A stretch of DNA of 64,000 nucleotides from Nakaseomyces glabratus (taxonomy: Eukaryota > Ascomycota > Saccharomycetes > Saccharomycetales > Saccharomycetaceae): NCBI RefSeq assembly GCF_010111755.1, contig NC_088957.1, positions 434,001 to 498,000 on the forward strand, written 5' to 3'. This document shows, piece by piece, positions 30,562-39,269 of this stretch (the first letter of the stretch is position 1; every line of letters begins with the position of its first letter). Below the pieces are notes generated by a model. The model searched no databases, had not been told where the DNA came from, and worked only from the letters and a program-made list of their open reading frames with translations. The translations under genes and the position numbers were made by a program.

Positions 30562-30957
30562 TATATGGTTTTCGATTCAAATTTCTTGACGATTTAAACC
30601 CTTTCCATTACCATAGAATGCTACCTTATTGTTGTGACTTTCGATGAAATGCCTACAGAATATTTTTAATCTGTAATACCCTTTAATATTAATGCTAGAG
30701 AACTAATCTCCTGTAGGTGGTTTATTATAGTTATATTGCCGATTCACAATGATATGCCATTTTTACTCATCGACAATTTTAGAATAGGGCTTGTACCTTA
30801 TTTTTCTTTTTTCAAATTATGAGAATTCGTTGATCCGGAATGAACAATGAGCGAGATGAGATGTTCAAGAAATTAAATATATATTAATTCTATTGAGAAG
30901 AAGTGTTCTATTTACGTATGGTTGAAAATAAATAATATGGTACTAATTCTATAGCAC
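30562..30957. other. Intergenic: INP53 promoter and LEU9 3' flank
   Basis: 396 bp, AT-rich, no recognisable element or gene. Confidence 0.5.
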
Positions 30958-32775
30958 CTAATTGTTTTCAGTAGGAAGAGTGACTTCACCTGAATGGATA
31001 ATGCTGTTAATGGTTGAGAAAATGGCCCTAACAGATGCTTCACCAACATCTTCAGAGACACCGACACCCCAACTGTACTCCTTTTCATTGGTAGCAGCAT
31101 CTCTGTAAGAGATGTGAATGAAAGAGGCGGCTTGGGTTTTGGAACCGGAACCTAAAGCATGTTCTGTATAGTTTTCAACACCAAATTTGACGTTGAATAA
31201 GTTTGATAGGGCATCTACTAAAGAAGAAATAGGACCGTTACCAATACCCTTAATTGGAATGATCTTGTCGTTAATTTCAACTTGCCCTGTTAGGATTCTA
31301 CGGTCGTTGTCAATCTTCTTCACATCATAGTCGAGCAAAGATACGTATTGATGGGTTTCGTTGTTGTAATTATAGGTAGACTTGAATAATGCAGTAATCT
31401 CCTCTGCAGATAATTCCTTGCCTCTTGTGTCAGCTTCATTTTGCACAATGGTAGAGAATTGCATTTGCATGTTTCTTGGGGTGTCTAGACCCAAAGACCT
31501 TAAAATAACCCAAGCAGCACCACCCTTACCAGATTGTGAGTTGACCCTGATAACCGCTTCATAGTCACGGCCGATGTCCTTTGGATCTAATGGCAAATAT
31601 GGAATCCTCCATAAAGTTTCACCTTGAGCACGCTTCTTTTGTTGTAAAGCAAATCCTTTTTTAATAGCATCTTGGTGAGAGCCTGAAAAGGCGCAAACAA
31701 CAAGGTCACCACCATATGGAGCTCTAGCTGGTACTGGAATCTTGTTACAACGTTCAACGATCTCGATAACACTTCTCATGTCTGAAAAGTCAAGACCGGG
31801 AGAAACACCCTGGGTATACATGTTTAAGGCGACGGTTACCAGGTCGACATTACCTGTACGTTCACCATTCCCGAATATACAGCCTTCAACTCGATCAGCA
31901 CCAGCCAAGATACCCAACTCTGTAGCAGCAACGCCACAGCCACGGTCATTGTGAGCATGGGTGGAGATACAAACCTTTTCACGTTCGCTAATATGAGTAG
32001 AGAAGTATTCGATCTGATCAGCGTATACATTTGGAGTTGCTACTTCAACGGTTGCAGGTAAGTTAAAGATAATAGGATTATCAACCGTTGGTTCCCATGC
32101 AGCTTTCACAGCCTCACAGATTTCAACGGCAAATTCTACTGGTGTATCACTAAAACATTCTGGAGAAAATTCGTAAGACCACCTAGTTGCTTTTTGAGAT
32201 GGATCATCCTTGGTCAATTTCCGTACTAGCTTGGTTGCTTCTACAGCTTTGGCAATGGCTTCTTCTTGAGACATATTGAAAACAATCTCACGGAACATAT
32301 CACTTGTGGCCAAGTATGTATGTATGGTAGCACGCTTAGCACCGGTCAATGCTTCAACTGTCCTCTTGATCAGATGCTCCCTAGATTGGACAAGACACTG
32401 GATAGAAACATCGTCTGGTGCGTTTTCTACAGCGTATCTTGTGAAATCGAAATCGGTTTGCGATGCTGACGGAAAACTGACTTCTATCTCTTTAAACCCG
32501 ATTTCAACAAGTTTGTGAAAGTATTCTTTCTTTTGCTCTACTGACATAGGGTCCGGGAGAGATTGGTTACCATCTCTCAAATCGGTAGAAAGCCATCTTG
32601 GAGCTCTCTTAATTGTCTTGTTAGGCCATTGTCTATTTGTCAATTTTGGGCCTTGAAATGGTCTATATTTGACACTTGGATTAGCAAGCATATTCTTGAA
32701 ACCCAATTTGACTGGAGCAATTGTCTTGGCTGCACGAGAGACATGCTCTGCAAAATTTGGAATTGTTTGTCTCAT
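30958..32775 (-). CDS. LEU9: 2-isopropylmalate synthase (Leu9/Leu4)
   Basis: 605 residues, near the about 604 of Leu9 (Leu4 about 619). The basic N-terminus (about 1-40) is a mitochondrial targeting region. The TIM barrel starts at WLSTDLRDGNQSLPDPMS, with the metal/substrate residues of DLRDGNQ, the HAHNDRGCG block (two His of the metal site) and FGNGERTGNVDL. The C-terminal third is the LeuA dimer/regulatory domain that confers leucine feedback inhibition. It condenses acetyl-CoA with 2-ketoisovalerate, the first step of leucine synthesis. The upstream region has Leu3 and Gcn4 sites. Position between INP53 and RGS2 (YOR107W-YOR109W) supports LEU9 over LEU4. Confidence 0.95.
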   Translation of the reverse strand: MRQTIPNFAEHVSRAAKTIAPVKLGFKNMLANPSVKYRPFQGPKLTNRQWPNKTIKRAPRWLSTDLRDGNQSLPDPMSVEQKKEYFHKLVEIGFKEIEVSFPSASQTDFDFTRYAVENAPDDVSIQCLVQSREHLIKRTVEALTGAKRATIHTYLATSDMFREIVFNMSQEEAIAKAVEATKLVRKLTKDDPSQKATRWSYEFSPECFSDTPVEFAVEICEAVKAAWEPTVDNPIIFNLPATVEVATPNVYADQIEYFSTHISEREKVCISTHAHNDRGCGVAATELGILAGADRVEGCIFGNGERTGNVDLVTVALNMYTQGVSPGLDFSDMRSVIEIVERCNKIPVPARAPYGGDLVVCAFSGSHQDAIKKGFALQQKKRAQGETLWRIPYLPLDPKDIGRDYEAVIRVNSQSGKGGAAWVILRSLGLDTPRNMQMQFSTIVQNEADTRGKELSAEEITALFKSTYNYNNETHQYVSLLDYDVKKIDNDRRILTGQVEINDKIIPIKGIGNGPISSLVDALSNLFNVKFGVENYTEHALGSGSKTQAASFIHISYRDAATNEKEYSWGVGVSEDVGEASVRAIFSTINSIIHSGEVTLPTENN

Positions 32776-32896
32776 TTCTGATTTTTAATTTGAAGCAGGT
32801 CTTTTAAGATCTCTTTTGAGTTGCTACCTCTTAATATGGCCTAGTTTTGTTCTAAATACTATGTTAATTTTCTATCTTCCAAGTCACGTTGATCAA

Positions 32897-32903
32897 TGAC
32901 TCA
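32897..32903. promoter_or_regulatory. Gcn4 site in the LEU9 promoter
   Basis: TGACTCA is the exact Gcn4 consensus, 122 bp upstream of the LEU9 start codon. General amino-acid control of LEU4/LEU9 by Gcn4 is established in S. cerevisiae. Confidence 0.75.
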
Positions 32904-33427
32904 ATTTTGTTCACCTTTCTTTCAATCAATTAATAGTAAATTGTAGACTTTTACTACAGAGCAAACCACTTCTTACGCCTTTGAATTCCACTGGTTATTA
33001 TACTCTTAATATCCGCTTTTATAAAGCTTAATACTTCTAATATAATAATATCTCGTGCGGAAAGAAGAGTAGTTTTATTCCTTTTCGAGTTAAAGTTCTT
33101 TTTGTATGGCTAAGGAAGAGTAGGCTAAAGAGAAATACAATTTATCCAAAAGGAAGTAAAAATGTAATTAAGATTTGGACATTGGATTTTTATATAATAC
33201 CATATTCAACATAGAAATAGGTTGTTATGCAATGTGAAAAAAAATTCTATAAAAAAGAGCTGAATTATGCCGGTATTGCTTTTTTCACTACTGATCCGCA
33301 TTATTTTTTTCATTATTGAATTCTTATGAGTAATATTTCTCGAAGTGATGACTAAAAACAAGCATAGGTTGCTCATTGTTCCTAGCATTTTGAGACTAGA
33401 AAAATGAAAAATGAGACAGCAGTTCCA

Positions 33428-33437
33428 CCGGCACCGG
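33428..33437. promoter_or_regulatory. Leu3 (UAS-LEU) site upstream of LEU9
   Basis: CCGGCACCGG matches the Leu3 consensus CCGGNNCCGG exactly. Leu3 is the zinc-cluster factor that activates leucine genes when 2-isopropylmalate, the product of this enzyme, is present. It lies about 650 bp from the LEU9 start, farther than usual. Confidence 0.72.
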
Positions 33438-33889
33438 TTTGATGACCAGTGTTGCGAGCGAAACCGGTGTGGTAGGTCGGAATTCTTTCGTATGTTAGTT
33501 GTTTGTTGCATGTGATATAAGTAGTGATAACTCTGTTCTGTTCACATGGAATAGCAACTCCGATACAAATTTTATAGTGGTAATAATACCGTACATGAAA
33601 AGATGTCATTGCGTAGCGCCAAATAACCGTGATATGGCTTAATGTCGGCATTTTGTGAGATATGTTGAACTTTAATATTAAAAATATGAGGGAAAATTGG
33701 TAATATCATGCAGAGATGGCCAAAATATTGAGGACAAATTGGGAAATGCAAATAGTATATTGGTAATATGCGTGTAAAAAATTATTTAGGGTGTATTTAG
33801 TTAACGTTTTCGTTGATCTGTAATACATAATTAATATTTGCCAATGCTAAGTTTGGTGGAATATCAGGAATTCCATATTGTTTATAATT

Positions 33890-35113
33890 TTATTGATTGG
33901 AATGCTGTTGTGGAATATGGGATGAGTAGTTTTTTTTTCTACCCACCATGCTGAGTTTGTTAAAGAGCTGTTTGCCTTTACCAACTATGGTACTGCTATG
34001 ATGTTCATGCGGGAGGTTTGTCATAGGAGGTGAGATAGGGCGTTGAATCTTTCTATCATTGGGCAAAACCACTCGGTGAGATAATGGGGAAGTTGATGCT
34101 TTAATGGACCTATTAACATGGGATGATCCATTAGATTTGCTATACTTGTTCGAATGCGACTTGTTATTTGGTGAAATGAGAATTGGAGAAACGCTTTTCC
34201 TCTTATCAGTCTCTAATGAACGTCTCTTTGGCGAAACTGGATCCGTATTAGTTTGAAGACTTTGGTCAGTAGATGCTCTCTTAACCGAAGATTTGTTCTT
34301 GTTCATTATGTCGCTAATCTCTCGACTAATAAGTGGACTGACAGATGGTGCAAGTTTAGTAGTAGAGCTTAAGAGAATATCATTAGCTGACAAGTTAACC
34401 TTTGGCGTCATCAAATAATTTGATTCCGGGAAATGGCCACTACTGATCCCCCAATGAGATGTTGTTGACTCCAATGTAGACGGTATATTCGAATCAAACC
34501 AGTTTAAGGCAGAGGTCTTTTTGAGTTCATCTTCTTCATTTTCTTTGGAAATAGTAGACGCGGTGGAGTCCCCTTCACCGAAGTTTGTGATAATGGCCTC
34601 ACTCTTCTCACTTATCAGTTCTTCTAGTGGATCATTGGAGTTATTAACAAATTTTATGAATTGTCTATAAGCATCCATTAAGAGTTGTAATATGTGCTGC
34701 ATTGCTATAAGAACACTTTCATCACTAGGAAGTTGTTGTTCTTCATAACATTTTTCGAATACTTCTCGTATTTCCTGTGGGAAGTTACACTCTCTTGGCG
34801 AGTTTAATGCAATGTATTTCAAGTAGATTCTGTTGTTCCACATCTTTAGTAGCCTATGTTGGTGGCTCTCTGTGGTAGCTAAGTCTGTCTCCGATTTTGA
34901 ATTGGCCATATCAAGTGAAATAGCCTCCTTTCTCGTCTTTGTACATATATATGTGTTACAATATTGGAAAAACTCCAAATTCTCCTCACAATGTGCTTTC
35001 AATAGGAACCTGTGGAAGGTCTCGATGTTAAAGGGTCCATCATCTTTCCTGTTCTCAACATTTCTGTTCCCTGGTTGTAACAGGATATCATATAGAGTTG
35101 GAAATTGTGACAT
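33890..35113 (-). CDS. RGS2: Rgs2-like regulator of G-protein signalling
   Basis: 407 residues (about 309 in S. cerevisiae). The RGS domain covers about 22-160: NIETFHRFLLKAHCEENLEF is the classic RGS helix start with the ENLEF block, and a helical bundle continues to YRQFIKFVNNS. The rest is Ser/Lys/Pro-rich low complexity (about 170-407) ending in a basic Gly-Arg-Lys-Lys stretch. Rgs2 accelerates GTP hydrolysis on the G-alpha Gpa2 and damps glucose-cAMP signalling. The locus between LEU9 and VAM3 matches YOR107W. The upstream gap is unusually long (2.56 kb). Confidence 0.9.
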   Translation of the reverse strand: MSQFPTLYDILLQPGNRNVENRKDDGPFNIETFHRFLLKAHCEENLEFFQYCNTYICTKTRKEAISLDMANSKSETDLATTESHQHRLLKMWNNRIYLKYIALNSPRECNFPQEIREVFEKCYEEQQLPSDESVLIAMQHILQLLMDAYRQFIKFVNNSNDPLEELISEKSEAIITNFGEGDSTASTISKENEEDELKKTSALNWFDSNIPSTLESTTSHWGISSGHFPESNYLMTPKVNLSANDILLSSTTKLAPSVSPLISREISDIMNKNKSSVKRASTDQSLQTNTDPVSPKRRSLETDKRKSVSPILISPNNKSHSNKYSKSNGSSHVNRSIKASTSPLSHRVVLPNDRKIQRPISPPMTNLPHEHHSSTIVGKGKQLFNKLSMVGRKKNYSSHIPQQHSNQ

Positions 35114-37677
35114 CGAGCATTCGGAATTTTTTGTGTATAGTTTGGTTCTTTTTTTTTTTATTATATTTCGTTTCTTAGGTATTGTTTAATTACTTTCAAT
35201 TAATATCTGAAATATGATATTTTAGTAAAGATAATTCATATACTTTTCTCTCTTGCAGCTTTTCCGCCATTGAGAGTCAAAGAGAAGGTACAGAATATTT
35301 CTTACTTCGTAATTATTATATACAATTAGTTGAAAAGGAATCCTAAACTCTGTCTCTTTTTTTTTAATAAATATTATATTTAATTCACACTATATTTTTT
35401 TTTCATCTCTTTTAATGCAATTCTCATCGAAAATTTTTGTCCTACTAACTGATTAGTTTGTGTTGTTCTATTATTGCATTCAACCACAGATATTTGCACA
35501 AAAGCTTCCAATCTTCGGTCTATTGTACAGTCTTATCAGAGAGTATTAGGCTAATATGGAAGCTTTCTTTCTTCTGCTTCGTCTTCTTTTCCTTCCATAT
35601 TGTCTATTTCCACTGCCATCTGTACACACTCTTCTGCGTTCTTCCTTCCTTTTTTTCACAACTTTTTTTTGTTTTTTTGTTCTTTTGTTTTTTCTGGCTT
35701 CTATTCCCGTGTTGGCTGTTTCTTTTCTTTTCTTCATTATAAAGTTCGGAAGTGAAGTAAGAAGATACAGCCTCCATGTATTGTGCAGGCATGTCTCTGT
35801 GGAATTGGGTTGGCACACGATTGGAATTCATCATGGATATAGGAAGCGTACACAGCGCACAGATACACAGGAGAGAAAAAGGATCTTCCTCTAGTTCCAT
35901 GCACCAGATTTAAAAATATAGACACTTGAGAACAATGAGATGAACAGTTACCTGTACGTAGAAGCAGGGAGGGGAAGATGTGAGAGAAATAGACCCCCTC
36001 TTTCCCTTCTAGAATTTATCAGTTATAAAAGCGCACGCAGGAACAACTACGTACTATTTGCCAACATTGTCCTGCGCGTCCCCTATGGTGCAAAACTTTT
36101 CCCCTCTTCTTCTCCCTATCTGCCAGATAAGATAATGGTGCGAAAGAGAAAATCCCCCAATTGACTGTGGTTGTCCTTTTAAACACACTCATTTTGTCCT
36201 CTTAGAACATGCACATGCACAGAAAGTATTGGAGAGCAGAAAAATAACAACTCCCTCTGTCTCTCTATCTCTCTCTCTTTCCGTTCTTTTTTTCTTTCGT
36301 CTTTCTTTTCACAAGAAAGGATTTACAAAAATAACTTGTAAACTGAGAAAGCACTGTAGAAGATCCAGTTCATTTGTTGTCTAAACTTCTTTCTTTTTGT
36401 GTAAATAGAGATGTACCTTTCCCTTCGCACGATTCTCGGGTTTCAAACTCAATTTTTCTTTCTTTTTTTTGGCTTAACCCATATATCGTCTGACCCACAA
36501 TTTCCTTTACCACTTCTTTCTTTTTTATTTACAGATGCTACAGTAAAGATACTGCACAGACTCAAACCACACGTTAGGTCCCAGTCCTCAAGCCGTGAAT
36601 ACGGGACAGCACCACAAGAGCCCAAAAAAAATTGTACGAGTGTTACTCTTCAAGCCCAATACGTGATTGCTTTTTTGTTTGTCTCTTAGATCTCCTTTAT
36701 TCTTCTCATGCCCCCAGAAGTCAGCGCGCGGAAGATAGATAACATTTCAACAACCAGAGAGGTTGCCCAGAGTCAGCTGTACGTCCTGTTTGCTTCTATT
36801 GTTCTAGCAGCCAAAAAATGATGAAAACGTGGCGGAGCCTTTGTTGCACGGAGTAGATAGGAGAGAAGTCCATGCAGTGAGAAAATACTGTTCATTCCCA
36901 GGTACAAACACATCCTACAGCGCACCCTCGGAATATCTGTCCTACCGCACCCTTCCGAAAGTCTCCCCTTAGTGAATAAGAAACCCTTGCAGTTATGGAA
37001 ATGCATACTTCGGTGCTACAGCCTCATTATACTTGCATTCAAATCTTCTCAAGATACCCGAGTTTCTATTTGAAAAATTTTTTTGGCTGTCAGATGTTTC
37101 GTACCTTGTTGAGAAGGATTACCGGTACATCCATTTCTATGTGCATATCCCAATAAGGTAATCTTCGAGAAGCTTTTTGTTTTCCACCTTCTACTTTTTC
37201 AAATCCTTTTCCCCTCAATTTTGGCCCACTCCCCCCCCCCAATCGTCCTTTCTTTTTCAAACGTCATCGAGTAACTAATTATTCACAAAGTTCCTTCAGC
37301 AACATGACAGCCATTGCTGGCTCTCGGCTAATCCTCGATGAGGCCACAGTTGTACCTGCATAAACGTCTTTTTTGTTTACCACTATGGATAACAATGTTG
37401 TGGAGCTGTCAAACAGTTAATAAATTACCACCACAAACCAAAAATCAAGCTCTGTAATGACTCAATAATGCTAAATAAAAAAAAACAAAGATAAGGATAA
37501 TTATTAATTATTTGCTAAACTAAATTATACAGTATGGGATATTAAGCAACCATTAACATTGTAGGAAATGAAATAACAAACAATTGAGGGGGGAATATCA
37601 AGATGAAAATTGAGGAATAGTAAAATAAAAAAAGAAATGAAAACAAATTGGGATAGCTCAATTGCTTCTCGATGCCC
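35114..37677. other. Long gene-free region upstream of RGS2 (3' of VAM3)
   Basis: 2.56 kb. The plus strand is strongly pyrimidine-biased between about 35340 and 36540, with CT-rich runs such as TCTCTCTATCTCTCTCTC near 36260. A C10 run is at 37231-37240, and CGCACCC occurs twice near 36918 and 36953. TGACTCA is at 37458-37464. Open frames of 60-112 codons come from the CT bias and overlap each other on both strands; none resembles a known protein. I saw no tRNA box pair or box C/D pair. Confidence 0.6.
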
Positions 37678-38415
37678 TTAGCTTGAAGCACCCAGTATTA
37701 TTATTACAACCACGATGATGATTATCAGTGTCATTAGTCCGCACCTATTTCTTTGACGTTGATGCTCATCGGCTCGATTCAATTGCTCGTTTGCCCTGTG
37801 CATATTATTGTCGAAATTTGCGATATTTTCATCCACTGTGTCCACTTGGGTCCCTTGTTCTCGAACGAGTGTTCCGAGTTGCTTAAAGATTGCGTTGACC
37901 TCTTGTACCGATGAGTGTATGCGAGATATCTGCCGAGACCGGTCCTCCTGCACAATCGTATGGAAATCAAGCTCATCGTCATTGATTAGTCCTTGTTCCA
38001 TCTGGTCTTGTAAATGCATATGCTGCTGTTGCGTATTTGTATGCAACAACGGCGTTCTCTCGGTAGTCTCATCTGCAAGTGCCACTTGATTCTCCAAGTT
38101 CTTGCTGCTGTTCATGGTAGTTGAGGCCACAGCTGTCTCTGTATTTATCTTCAAGGGGTTCTGACCCTCTCGCACACGAAACACCGCGGATAGCCGCCGC
38201 AGTTCACTCTCTAGAAACTTGAAATCCTTGTCCCTCTTCCCGGCCCCTAGAAATCCATCCCGACTCCGCTCAACAGTCTGTGTTGTCTCTCCGATCAACT
38301 CTCGTACTTTACATCTCAGGGCTTCATCGTCCCTCCTAGTGCCTACCTTCTCGACTTCTTTCTCCAACAACCGAATATTACTCTCCAGCGACTCTAACAC
38401 ATTACCTTTATCCAT
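37678..38415 (-). CDS. VAM3: Vam3, vacuolar Qa-SNARE (syntaxin)
   Basis: 245 residues (283 in S. cerevisiae). The SNARE motif lies at about 155-218 (RSRQISRIHSSVQEVNAIFK, zero-layer Gln in EQGTQVDTVDENI), followed by a basic QRQRNRC linker and a C-terminal anchor at 227-242. An acidic dileucine motif for AP-3 sorting, ERTPLL (119-124), corresponds to the known Vam3 signal. Vam3 acts with Vti1, Vam7 and Nyv1 in homotypic vacuole fusion. The N-terminus is about 38 residues shorter than in S. cerevisiae, and an in-frame TGA sits five codons upstream of the ATG, so no simple extension exists. Order VAM3-RGS2-LEU9-INP53 equals YOR106W-YOR109W. Confidence 0.92.
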   Translation of the reverse strand: MDKGNVLESLESNIRLLEKEVEKVGTRRDDEALRCKVRELIGETTQTVERSRDGFLGAGKRDKDFKFLESELRRLSAVFRVREGQNPLKINTETAVASTTMNSSKNLENQVALADETTERTPLLHTNTQQQHMHLQDQMEQGLINDDELDFHTIVQEDRSRQISRIHSSVQEVNAIFKQLGTLVREQGTQVDTVDENIANFDNNMHRANEQLNRADEHQRQRNRCGLMTLIIIIVVVIIILGASS

Positions 38416-38430
38416 TAGTATACTCTCCTG

Positions 38431-38454
38431 TCACACCAGGCTCCTTTCTTGCAT
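38431..38454 (-). other. Seven-codon upstream ORF in the VAM3 leader
   Basis: ATG CAA GAA AGG AGC CTG GTG TGA ends 15 nt before the VAM3 start and is in the same frame, so its TGA is also what blocks an N-terminal extension of VAM3. Whether it lies in the transcript is unknown. Confidence 0.35.
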
Positions 38455-38540
38455 GTAGCAGTATCTATTATCAGCTTGAAATAATATGGTTACAAAGACC
38501 TGATAAAAGCAGCCTAAAACCGTACTTCCACGGTGTCTAT

Positions 38541-38564
38541 GTGTGTGTGTGTGTGTGTGTGTGT
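38541..38564. repeat. (GT)12 microsatellite
   Basis: Twelve uninterrupted GT units in the VAM3/PSP2 divergent promoter. Dinucleotide runs of this kind are length-polymorphic in yeasts. Confidence 0.95.
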
Positions 38565-39269
38565 ATGATGCGCATTACAACATTACAGCTAAGGTCGCAT
38601 TACATCTTACGTAGGTATCACGTTGACTTTCTTAACATCCGTATTACACTATATAGGTCAAGGGGGGAGACCACGCAACTCCGGGTAACAGTATCCTCAC
38701 AATGATGTCTTACCCGATTAGGAAAGTCAGTAATTGGTTATTCAAACTGACGAATATGTGGTGTCAATAAAGAGTTAGCTAGAAACGGCCGTAGAAGTGA
38801 TTGAACTAATCGTTATAGACTCTTGTTGTACGCGATTTCTCTCTGGAGATGTCACTTTAGGAATACAGCACTCCCCTACCTGCCCCCCCCACAACCCAGC
38901 TCCCCCCCTAGAAGAGCACGAAGGGTGTGCAACAAAGGGACAAGTGACGTGCAAGTGACACGACATTTGAAGGGGAGCAGGTGACTTGGTGCTCTAAAGG
39001 GCGGAACTTCGGAAGGGGAGGGCCATGGTGGGGGGGGGCCCAGACAGTGTCAACACAATAATGGCAGGAAATACGCGCCCTCCTAGATCTTGGCCATGTC
39101 CTCCTAGCCGCTGAATATTAGCATATTAGCTTCGGAGGGGCGGTAATAGGATAGGTCAGTACAGTTATTTCTTTTGCAGGTAAGAAAACAGGTTAGAATA
39201 GTCTATTTTCAACTTTTCTAGGTATCTCAAGGAAGTATACGGTTTACACACGAATCGATAAAAACTGCT

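Larger units (their letters stand above)
32776..33889. other. LEU9 promoter and RGS2 3' flank
   Basis: 1.1 kb with no supported gene. It carries a Gcn4 site (32897-32903), a Leu3 site (33428-33437) and a 9-bp inverted repeat with 20-nt spacer, CACCGGTTT (33432-33440) and AAACCGGTG (33461-33469), overlapping the Leu3 site. The latter supplies a further CCGG half-site. Confidence 0.7.
38416..39269. other. Divergent promoter VAM3 / PSP2-like gene
   Basis: 854 bp. It contains (GT)12 at 38541-38564, C8 and C7 runs near 38883-38908, G9 at 39030-39038, and several STRE-like AGGGG/CCCCT motifs. A seven-codon upstream ORF precedes VAM3 (38431-38454, minus strand). No other gene. Confidence 0.6.

Noticed and set aside
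33345..33465. GTGATGA motif as a box C/D snoRNA
   Set aside because: No CTGA box at suitable distance and no terminal stem.
35458..35900. Open frames on both strands in the CT-rich RGS2 upstream region
   Set aside because: Low-complexity Phe/Leu/Ser on one strand and Lys/Arg/Glu on the other, as expected from a pyrimidine-biased tract.
36818..36930. ATGATGA motif as a box C/D snoRNA
   Set aside because: No D box within range; likely chance.
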